Of a DNA stretch of 64,000 bases, positions 36,917 through 46,500 are shown piece by piece. Under the pieces are notes generated by a model that was not told the origin of the DNA, did not search any database, and saw only the letters and a program-made list of their open reading frames with translations. Position 1 is the first letter of the stretch, and the number at the start of each line of letters is the position of its first letter. Source of the DNA: Candidatus Peregrinibacteria bacterium (GTDB lineage: Bacteria > Patescibacteriota > Gracilibacteria > UM-FILTER-43-11); assembly GCA_016699515.1 (NCBI GenBank), contig CP064978.1:1274662-1338661 (forward strand), read 5' to 3'. Position numbers and translations under genes: made by a program.

Positions 36917-38173
36917 ATGAGCACCCTTTGGCAAAAAAGCAGCCAATCCAAAATAAACCCACTCATCAATCAATACACGGTGGGCGACGACTGGCAACTG
37001 GATCATCAGCTATTTCCGTACGACATTGAAGGCTCCATTGCTCATGCCACCATGCTTCAAGGCATAGGCATTTTGAATGAGTCCGAACACAAAGCGATGG
37101 TTGAGGCATTAAAAGAGATAAAAAGGCTTCACAAAAAGGGGGAAATTCAAATTCGGCCCCAAGATGAAGACAGTCACACGGTGATCGAACAACACTTAAT
37201 CGAAAAACTTGGAAAAGTCGGGGCCAAAATCCACACCGGACGTAGTCGTAACGATCAAGTATTGGTGGCGATTCGACTATTCGCCAAGCACGAATTGACT
37301 CACATTATGTATCAAATGACCGAATTAATCCGGGCTTTAAAGGCATTTGCTCAAAAACACAAATGGATGCCGCTTCCAGGGTACACTCACACTCAGCAGG
37401 CCATGCTTAGTAGCGTGGGGCACACATTTATGGCGTATGTAGAGTCTCTTCAGGATGACCAGAAGCTTATTCAAATCATTCAGCAGCATGTCGATCAAAA
37501 CCCCTTGGGCTCCGCTGCTGGATTTGGAGTTTCATTCCCTCTGAATCGAGAAGCAACCACTCAGGCACTTCATTTTCATAAAACTCAAAATAACTCACTT
37601 TATTGCCAAAACAGTCGTGGTAAATTTGAAGGATTGATCTTGGAAGGCCTGGTGCAAGTGATGATGAGTTTAGGTCGTATTGCCACCGACCTGCTCTTTT
37701 GGACCAGCCAAGAATGCCAGTTTTTTAGTTCCTCGGACCAAATCGTTACGGGTAGCAGTATTATGCCCCAAAAACGCAACCTCGACGTCTGCGAAATCAT
37801 TCGGGCAAATGGCAGCGTTGTTATGGCTAACCAACAACAAATTCAGGGCATCACCAAAAACTTGATTTCTGGTTATCATCGGGATTTACAACTGATCAAA
37901 AAACCGTTGATCGAAAGCCTAACAATAACCAGCGACAGTATAGCTGTCGGGAAAATAGTGGTCGAAAACATCGTCCCCAACCAAAAAAGGATTGAACGAA
38001 AAATTAGCACTGATATTTTCGCGGCTGATGTTGCAAACCACCTGGTGCAAAACAAGCATATCCCGTTCCGCGAGGCTTATCAAAAAGCCATGGATCAATT
38101 GAATGAAGGAACAATCGACCTCAAGCAAAACTTGAAAAGTAAGATTAGCCCAGGAGCACCGGGAACCATTTAG
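36917..38173 (+). CDS. argH: Argininosuccinate lyase
   Basis: 418 residues. Fumarase/aspartase-superfamily signature GSSIMPQKRN near residue 280, HTGRSRNDQVLVAIR, and PGYTHTQQAM. It splits argininosuccinate into arginine and fumarate. The chain is about 40 residues shorter than E. coli ArgH, mainly at the C-terminus, but catalytic segments are present. It ends 4 bp before the right-hand 91-bp repeat, so the cassette is packed tightly against its boundary. Confidence 0.95.
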   Translation: MSTLWQKSSQSKINPLINQYTVGDDWQLDHQLFPYDIEGSIAHATMLQGIGILNESEHKAMVEALKEIKRLHKKGEIQIRPQDEDSHTVIEQHLIEKLGKVGAKIHTGRSRNDQVLVAIRLFAKHELTHIMYQMTELIRALKAFAQKHKWMPLPGYTHTQQAMLSSVGHTFMAYVESLQDDQKLIQIIQQHVDQNPLGSAAGFGVSFPLNREATTQALHFHKTQNNSLYCQNSRGKFEGLILEGLVQVMMSLGRIATDLLFWTSQECQFFSSSDQIVTGSSIMPQKRNLDVCEIIRANGSVVMANQQQIQGITKNLISGYHRDLQLIKKPLIESLTITSDSIAVGKIVVENIVPNQKRIERKISTDIFAADVANHLVQNKHIPFREAYQKAMDQLNEGTIDLKQNLKSKISPGAPGTI

Positions 38174-38177
38174 AGGG

Positions 38178-38268
38178 GCTAAATCCCAACCGCAGGGGCA
38201 ACCGCTTTAATCGCATTCAACGCGAGCTCCAAAAACTCGCTTACCTCGAGCCCGAGTTTTTCGCATTC
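38178..38268 (-). repeat. 91-bp direct repeat, right copy: functional lysS 3' end
   Basis: Matches 33670-33760 at 90 of 91 positions. It supplies the last residues and TAG of intact lysS. A gene 3' end duplicated at both sides of an inserted block is the usual trace of insertion that regenerates the target gene. Confidence 0.95.
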
Positions 38269-40341
38269 CTGAACCACTGTGCGGTCAACCCCGGCGGCAA
38301 AGCCTTTGTCTTTAAACTTCTTTTTCAGCGAGCTGGCTTCCATATCCATTACACTTTTGCTGGGGCGAACCAGCGCAGCAGCATGAATCAGCCCGGTTAC
38401 CGTTTCGCCGGCAGCGAGCGCATGTTCAATAAAACGAGTGCGCTCCAGTTGCTCAAAGGGATGATTGTGGCCTTTAAAGCCATACACATGCGACTTAATC
38501 ACTGTAATTCCTTCGTCGCTCATTCCCCCTGCGCGCAAAATTTCCTCGGAATGGATGCCATGATTACAAACATCTCCTTTTTCCGGATCCCAATCGATGT
38601 CATGCAGTAATCCCAGAATCCCCCACACCTCTTCATTCGCTCCAAACCGTTTAGCGAGCGCACGCATCACTGCCTCACTTTCTAAACTATGTGCCTGAAT
38701 GGCGGGGTTTTTTACGTGCTCCTCGAATAATTTTTTGGCTTGAGCGTAATCAATCCCCAATTCCACATTCAAATCGTCTGATCCAGTCAGGCGCGACGAC
38801 GTCGTCGCGCCTTCTTCGGCTTCGACGCTTTTTCGTTCTTTGGTCGCCTGCGGTCTCATCATCGGGAACAGCACCACATCTTTTAAGTTATCTTGCTGAG
38901 TTAAAAGCGTTACCAGGCGATCGATCCCCATGCCCCAGCCCGAAACAGGCGGCATGCCATGTTCCATGGCGCGCAAATAATCTTCATTCATCGACATCGC
39001 TTCCTCATCCCCTCCGGCTTTGGCCGTGGCTTGCACCTCGAACCGTTGGCGTTGGTCAATCGGATCGACGATCTCGCTATACGCATTGATCACTTCCCAT
39101 CCGTTTACCAAAAGCTGAAAAGTGTCGCACACGGTGGCGTCGTCGTCGTTTTTGCGAGCCAATGGTTTCATATCGACCGGATGGGTGGTTACAAACGTGG
39201 GTTGCACCAATTTGGGGCGACTCACTTTTTTATATAAATGATCGACCAAACTTCCAAAGCCCATTGTTTCCATCTCCTCAATGTGAATGCCTTTGGTTTT
39301 AATGGCCGCACGCAAATCATTCGCCGAGCCCTTGAATTCGGCCGGGTCGATGCCGCAGTCTTTTTTGATCAGATCGTAGAACTTAACGCGTGGCCACGGG
39401 GCTTTAAAATCAACGTCTTCCTCCTTTCCCTCGGGGTTTTGGATGCGCACTTTTGTGGTCCCCAACAGGGTTTTGAATATGTATTCGAACATTTGCTCGG
39501 TGAATTCCATATTCTTTTCATAGTCCCAATAGGCAGCGTAGTGCTCCACCATCGTAAATTCCTGCAAATGGCTGGGATCGATCCCTTCGTTGCGGAACAC
39601 CTTGGCCACTTCAAAGGTTTTTTCCAATCCCCCCACCATCGCGATTTTTTGCCACAATTCTCCGGCGGCAATGCGCAAATACATTTCCATGTCGAGCGCG
39701 TTATGATGAGTGGTGAACGGCTTAGCGGTGGCTCCCGATGAAATGTTCTCCAAAACCGGTGTTTCAATTTCCACAAAGCCGTGTTCGTGGTAAAACTGGC
39801 GCATTAAGCGGATCAATTCGCTGCGGAATAAAAAGCGTTTTTTGGTGTCCTCGTTCATCACCAAATCCAAATAGCGTTGGCGGTAACAGCTTTCACGGTC
39901 TTTTAATCCGTGCCATTTTTCGGGGAGTGGCCGCAGGCTTTTGCTGAGTACACGGGCTTCTGTGATCAAAAGGGTGATTTCGCCATGATTCGTCCGAAAA
40001 AGCTCGCCGGTTAAACCAACAAAATCGCCCAGGTCCAAAAGTTTAATCAAATCCACACTGGGATCGTCTGTGAATCCTTTTTTAAAGCAAATTTGCAGGC
40101 GTCCGCTTTGATCCTGCAGTTGAGCAAAGGTTAACTTTCCATGCTCGCGCAGAGTCATAATGCGCCCGCATAATTGAATGGTCGCTTGAGGGGCTTTTTC
40201 GATTTGTTCCAGTTCTCGCACCCCTTTTTCGCCCAGGCTTTTAGCTTCCGCAAGGGTATGGGTTCGGTCAAAGCGTCCTTGGTAAGCCATTAATCCCATT
40301 TCCTTCATGCGGTTTAATTTGTTCAATCGGTCTTCGTGCAT
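38179..40341 (-). CDS. lysS: Class II lysyl-tRNA synthetase fused to a C-terminal HD domain
   Basis: 720 residues. The first 500 or so are LysRS: OB-fold anticodon domain (IQLCGRIMTLREHGKLTFAQLQD), motif 2 (FRNEGIDPSHLQEFTMVEHYAAYWDY region) and motif 3 (GWGMGIDRLVTLLT). A linker (about 505-525) contains EGATTSSRLTG, translated from a palindromic element. A C-terminal HD phosphohydrolase-like domain (about 540-720) follows: HSLESEAVMRALAKRFG, LGLLHDIDWD, CNHGIHSEEILR. Normal bacterial LysRS has about 500 residues, so the HD domain is an extra module whose substrate is unknown. The 3' end was rebuilt by the arginine-cassette insertion. Confidence 0.93.
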   Translation of the reverse strand: MHEDRLNKLNRMKEMGLMAYQGRFDRTHTLAEAKSLGEKGVRELEQIEKAPQATIQLCGRIMTLREHGKLTFAQLQDQSGRLQICFKKGFTDDPSVDLIKLLDLGDFVGLTGELFRTNHGEITLLITEARVLSKSLRPLPEKWHGLKDRESCYRQRYLDLVMNEDTKKRFLFRSELIRLMRQFYHEHGFVEIETPVLENISSGATAKPFTTHHNALDMEMYLRIAAGELWQKIAMVGGLEKTFEVAKVFRNEGIDPSHLQEFTMVEHYAAYWDYEKNMEFTEQMFEYIFKTLLGTTKVRIQNPEGKEEDVDFKAPWPRVKFYDLIKKDCGIDPAEFKGSANDLRAAIKTKGIHIEEMETMGFGSLVDHLYKKVSRPKLVQPTFVTTHPVDMKPLARKNDDDATVCDTFQLLVNGWEVINAYSEIVDPIDQRQRFEVQATAKAGGDEEAMSMNEDYLRAMEHGMPPVSGWGMGIDRLVTLLTQQDNLKDVVLFPMMRPQATKERKSVEAEEGATTSSRLTGSDDLNVELGIDYAQAKKLFEEHVKNPAIQAHSLESEAVMRALAKRFGANEEVWGILGLLHDIDWDPEKGDVCNHGIHSEEILRAGGMSDEGITVIKSHVYGFKGHNHPFEQLERTRFIEHALAAGETVTGLIHAAALVRPSKSVMDMEASSLKKKFKDKGFAAGVDRTVVQECEKLGLEVSEFLELALNAIKAVAPAVGI
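38790..38816. repeat. Palindromic element inside lysS, copy 2
   Basis: Perfect 22-bp palindrome (GGCGCGACGAC plus its reverse complement, 38790-38811) and the flanking TTCTT, identical over 27 bp to 321-347. It is translated in frame as EGATTSSR in the linker between the LysRS and HD domains. Confidence 0.85.
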
Positions 40342-40575
40342 AGATTAAAAAATGATTAAATCTTGGGTATTGTACAATAATAATATTCACTTGAAAATCA
40401 TTGGGTTTTTTGTAAACAAAAAAAATTGTACAAAGGTTAATAAATTATTAAAAAAATGGTAATGTGTTGAACGATTTAGCTCTGCAGGAATCACATGCCC
40501 CGTGTTTTTGCACCCAATAAATACCATTATTTGTGCACGCAGGCTATGTTGAAATGATTTCTTAATACCATCATA
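40342..40575. promoter_or_regulatory. Divergent control region between lysS and the giant surface-protein gene
   Basis: 234 bp. Two TTGTACAA palindromes (within ATTGTACAAT 40369-40378, and 40426-40433) are 55 bp apart. The first overlaps a minus-strand TACAAT -10 box suited to lysS. TTTGTAAACAAA is at about 40408-40419. A TGCAC/GTGCA inverted repeat at 40509-40537 lies in the leader of the giant gene. These could be operator sites; the regulator is unknown. Confidence 0.4.
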
Positions 40576-43500
40576 ATGACTAGGATTAAAACTAAAAAAA
40601 CGATTCTTATGCAACATTTAACACGTTCCCGCGCGATCACGCTGGCCACCTTGGGGGTTTTCGGCCTTTTGTTTGGGCTAGTGGGTTTGCAAAAAACCTA
40701 CGCTCAAGCGGTGGTGACCGCCACGTGCGACAATACGTTCTACGTAACCGAAGGAAACGGAACCGATACGAACGTTGATACGTTGAACACGTCCACCGCT
40801 GTGCTCAGCAATGCCGGCACGGCCACGAGTGTGTTTGCGACCGCTTCGGGCTATCGTACCACCGATGACTTTTTGTACGGCATTCATCCGACCGTATATG
40901 ATGTGTATCAAATTGATGCAGTCGGAGGGAATAGCAACTTGTCGATCAATAACGGAGGATCGTTGAGTGGTACTTATGTGGCGGGCGCCATTTCTCAGGA
41001 CGGCAATACCTATTATGTAGCCAGTTTTAACGACAACATCACTCAGCCCAACATTGCCACGATCGATTTAACCGCCAGCCCTCCGAATGTAACGGGCGTT
41101 CAAAATTTGGCTTATCAAGCGGGGGATTGTATGTCGTGCGGGTCCGTATGGCCTACTCTTGCTGATTTTGCTGTTAATCCGGCCGACGGCCTTTTGACTG
41201 CCTACGACCCAAATACCACTCAGTTTGTTACTATTAATCCAGCAACGGGAGTGGTCACTCCGTTTGGCGCCACACAAGGAACGAACTACGGAGGTGAGGC
41301 CACCGGTTTTGATAATACCGGCGCCCTTTATTTATCGAATGCAAGCACCGGCACACTTTATCGCGCGCTCATTAACTTGGCCAATGGAACGGTGAGTGTT
41401 TCTACCGTTGCCACTGGATCTACCACCACCAACACCAGTGGAGCCATGTGTAGCTCTAACTATAATGAGGTGGGCAATTTTGTGTGGAGCGATACCGACG
41501 CCGATGGAATTCAAGATGGAGGGGAGCCGGGGTTGGATGGAATTACCGTGGCGCTTTTTTCGGATGTAGACACCGACGGAATTGCCGAACCGGGGGGTGA
41601 TGATGGCTCTGCCGTGAGCACCACAACTACTGCTGGCGGGGGATTTTATCGTTTTTCGGGCGTCGCTGCCGGGGATTATTTTGTGGCGGTGTCGGTTCCG
41701 GCTGGCTACTCTATCAGCACGGCGGACCAAGGAGGAGATGACACAGTAGACAGTGATATTAATGTTACCACCCAAGTTTCTGCGGTTTTTACTCTTTCGA
41801 CCGGTTTGAATAGTACCGTTGATGCTGGTTTGAGTGTGCCTGCCAACACGCCAGTAGCCGATTTGAGCCCTGCTCAATCCTTGAGCCAAACGAATTGGGA
41901 TGGCGGCGTAGGAACCAGCGTTTCTAATCAATACAGCGCTACTTCGGGCACCGATACTTCGACCACCGGCCAATTTACCTTGGGTAGCGGAGGCTGGTAC
42001 AACCCCAGCTGGACGCACCGTCGTGCCATTACGGTTGATAGCACCAAAGTGGCTGCTGATCTTACCAACTATCCTTTACTGATCACCGGGGCCAATTTGG
42101 ACGCCAACTTTTTTTCTAATGTTAAGGCCGACGGAGGTGATATTGAATTCACCGCTGCCGACGGAACCACGCTTTTAGACAAAGAAATTGTATCGATCAA
42201 TACCGGTAGCTCTACTTTGGAAGCCTACGTGCGTATTCCTAGTCTTTCCAGCAGTGCGAATACCGTTATTTATATGTACTACGGCAATGCCGGCGCCACT
42301 TTGGCCAACGATACAGCTACCTGGAATTCCACCTATTCGGCTGTTTGGCACATGAATGAAGATCCTACGATTTCGACCGATGGTCCCTGTGGAGGTTCGA
42401 CCTTTGAATCGTGTGATTCCACTTCGTATACCAACAGTCTTAATGTAACAGGTGATCCGGTTTCCACTGCTGGTAAAATTGGAAATGCGGTGGATTTGAA
42501 TGGGAATGATTATTTTATTGCTACTGCTGCTTCGGGGGATGAGTTGCAACCTCAGTTGAGTGATTTTACCTACTCTACCTGGATTCGCTTAAATGCCACT
42601 GGTGGGGCTCCTAATATTTTGGGGCTTGGTTGGCAAGGTAGTGTGGAAAGCGCGATTTTGCGCAAGCGTTCGAACGACAGAACTTTGGTGGTGGTGGACG
42701 ATGGAGCGAGCACCCTCACTACAACCGCCGATGGAACCGCCTTTACGACGACCAATTGGGCTTTGCTGACGGTAACGTTTGACCGTGATGGTAGCATTCA
42801 ACGTTATTACAATGGGGTGGCCGACGGCGTTGCCGACAACATGAGTAGCATTGGCAGCATTGATCGGGTGTCCGTTCCCAACTTTGCCATTGGAGCGGAT
42901 GCAACCGGGGCTGCGCCTTTAAATGCCGATTTGGATGAAGTGCGTGTGTTAAAAACCTTGCTGACACCTCAGTGGATTTTGACTGAATATCGCAACCAAA
43001 ATAGCCCTGGAACTTTTTACACCCCGGGTTCTCATGAAACTTTCTCGGGGCCAAGCACCACTGGAACGCTTACTTCTGCTATTTTTGACGTTGGGAACAC
43101 CAGCAGCACATGGGGCACCATGACCTTTAATGCCTCGAATGCAAATGGGGTGACGGTTTATGTTCGCACCGATTCTGACCCAGCTATGGCAACCGCTCCC
43201 GCCTTTGGCACTTGTGCTGCCATCACTCACGGCACTGATATTTCTGCCAACAATTGTGTGACCGATGGGGAGCGCTACATGCAGTACCAAATTGTTTTGG
43301 ACCAAGTGGCCGGCTTTGCCCCTGTGATGCAAGACATCACGATTCAGGCGTTGAGTGCCACGAGCACCAACGTGGCCGAAGAAGCCGGAACGGTTAATTT
43401 AACCGCCAGTATCGATCGCATTAGCGCTTCTAACGTTACCGTTCCTTTTACGGTTAGTGGAACGGCTGCCAACCCAAGCGACCATGATTTGGTCAACGGA

Positions 43501-46500
43501 AGTATTGTGATCACTGCGGGGAATTTAAGTGCCAATCAGGTGATCAATTTAACGAATGATGCCACCCCCGAAGCGACTGAAACCATTATTTCCACCATGG
43601 GGGTTCCTACCAACGCCAGTGCCGGGAATAATTCGGTTTATACGATTAACATTCTGGATATTGATGGATTGGCCACGGCGGATATTTGTGATTTTGTATG
43701 GATCGATGCGGATGCGGATGGGATTCAAGATGGAGGAGAGACTGGACTGGACGGGGTTACTGTTTCTTTGTACGCCGATGCAGATCTTGATGGAATTGCC
43801 GAACCGGGAGCGGATGATGGTGCGGCTGTGAGCAGCACGACCACGGCAGGAGGTGGAGCCTATAGCTTTACCAGTGTTACCGCCGGGGATTACTTTGTGG
43901 TCTTTACCAACCCAGGGGGCTACACTTTTTCATCACAAGACCAAGGAGGAGATGACACGGTAGATAGCGATGCCAATACCAGCACGGGTGCAACTGCTGT
44001 GTTTAGTTTGGCGGGCACCAATATTATCTCGGTGGATGCCGGTATTTACCAAACGGCTACGGTGGGTAACTTTGTGTGGACCGATACCAATGGAGATGGC
44101 ATTCAAGGAGGAGGGGAAACCGGGCTAAATGGAGTCACCGTTTCTTTGTACGCCGATGCGGATCTTGATGGAATTGCCGAACCGGGTGCCGATGACGGTG
44201 CGGCGGTGAGCACTACCGTTACCGCCGGTGGAGGACTGTATAGCTTTAGTGCTTTGAATCCCGGTGCTTACTTTTTAGTCTTCACTACGCCTGGCGGCTA
44301 CAGTGCCTCGCCTGCCAATGTGGGCGGAGATGACACGGTTGATTCCGATGGGCTCACCACTGTTGTCTTCACGCTTACTTCGGGTGCTAATAACACCACG
44401 TTTGATCAGGGTTTTTACCAAGTGGGTAGCGTGGGTAATTTTGTATGGGTTGATGCAGACGCGGATGGGATTCAAGATGGTGGCGAAGCCGGCCTGGATG
44501 GTGTGACCGTTTCTTTGTACGCCGATGCGGATGCGGATGGACTTGCGGAACCGGGAGCGGATGATGGTGCCCCCCTAGGGACTCCTGTAACCGCGGGAGG
44601 AGGTTTTTTCAGTTTTGGTTCGCTTGCCCCAGGCCCTTACTTTTTGGTCGTTACTACCCCCGGAGGCTACACCATTACGTTGCAAAACCAAGGTGCTGAT
44701 GATGCGGTGGATAGCGATATTAGCCCCAGTAATGGTCGAACCGCTGTCTTTAACTTGGACTCCGGTCAAAATTACAACACGGCGGATGCTGGTTTTTACT
44801 TAACTGCCAGTGTGGGTAATTTTGTTTGGACTGATTTGGACGCCGATGGGATTCAAGACGGTGGAGAGGCTGGACTGGATGGTGTGACCGTTTCTTTGTA
44901 CGCCGATACGGATCTTGATGGACTTGCGGAACCGGGCGCGGATGATGGTGCGGCTGTGAGCAGCACCACCACAGCAGGAGGTGGACTTTATAGCTTTAGT
45001 GCTTTGACCCCCGGTGCTTACTTTTTGGTCTTCACTACGCCCGGCGGCTACAGTGCTTCGCCTGCCAATGTTGGCGGAGATGATACGGTTGATTCCGATG
45101 GACTCACCACGGTTGTCTTCACGCTTACTTCGGGCACCAGCAATACGTCCTTTGACCAAGGCTTTTACCAAGGCGCCACTTTGGGCAACTTTGTATGGGT
45201 CGATGCGGATGGTGACGGGGTGCAAGATGGGGGCGAACTTGGATTGGATGGTGTGACCGTTTCTTTGTACGCCGATGCGGATCTTGATGGACTTGCGGAA
45301 CCGGGCGCGGATGATGGTGCGGCTGTGAGCAGCACCACCACAGCAGGAGGTGGACTTTATAGCTTTGGCTCTTTGGCACCTGGTGATTATTTTGTGACCT
45401 TTGGTACCGCGAGCGGCTACGTTCGCTCCGCTTTAGACCAAGGAGGCAATGACGCTGTGGATAGTGACGCCAATGCAAGCACGGGCGTAACGGCGGTTTA
45501 TACGGTAACTTCGGGTCAAACCGATAACACCGTAGATGCTGGTTACACTCCTTTGGGCACGATTGGTGATTTTGTTTGGTCTGATACCGATGGCGACGGC
45601 GTGCAAGATGGGGGCGAATTGGGAATTAATGGGGTAACGATTGATCTGTATACCGATACGGATTCCAGTGGCACCCGTAATGGACCCGACGTTCTGGTGG
45701 CCACCCAAACCACTGCGGGTGGGGGTGCGTATGATTTCACCGGACTTGCTGCAGTGGATTACCTCGTTAATATCACCGATACCGGTAACGTTTTGACCAC
45801 TTATACTTTCACCACCGCCAATAATCCTCTTGCGGTTACTTTGGGTATCGGGCAAGACTACAATGCAGCCGACTTTGGTTATCAACCTCCGGTTGGTGCC
45901 GCTTCGATCGGTGATATTGTATGGGCCGATACGGATAAAGACGGCGTGTACGATGCGGGTGAATCGGGAATTGATAGCGTTACGCTAACCCTTTATTCGG
46001 ACGTGAATAGCAACGGAGTGTACGATGCTTCGGACACTGTGGTTAGCAGCACCATTACGGTGGGTGGCGCTTATAGCTTCCCCAACTTGAGTCCTGGTAA
46101 TTACTTGGTGCGTGTTACTGACTCCCGAGGTACTTTGAGCAGCTTTGTGCTCTCGTCCGCGAGTGATGTAAAGGCGGTGACTTTGGGCTCGGGTCAAACC
46201 GATAACACGGTCGACTTTGGCTACTCACCACCTTCCATCGCGATCAATAGCAATACTTATAGTGGTGGCTCCAGCAGCTCCAGTTCGTCGAGCGGCGGCG
46301 GGGGTGGAGGAGGTGGAGGGGGTGAAAGCAGCAGCAACAATAACTCCAACAATTCCAATACCACCAATCCTGATTCAAATAATCCCGCTACGGATGGAAC
46401 CACCGAAACCCCTGACCCCACCGATTCCGGTACTTCGGGTGAGGTAGGTTCCGGCTCTACATCAGCCGAGCTTGTCGCTAAGCGCATGCAACATGATGAC

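Noticed and set aside
33761..38177. Integrase or transposase within the lysS-flanked cassette
   Set aside because: All four genes are accounted for (regulator, AstE-like, argG, argH) with almost no spare sequence; no recombinase is present.
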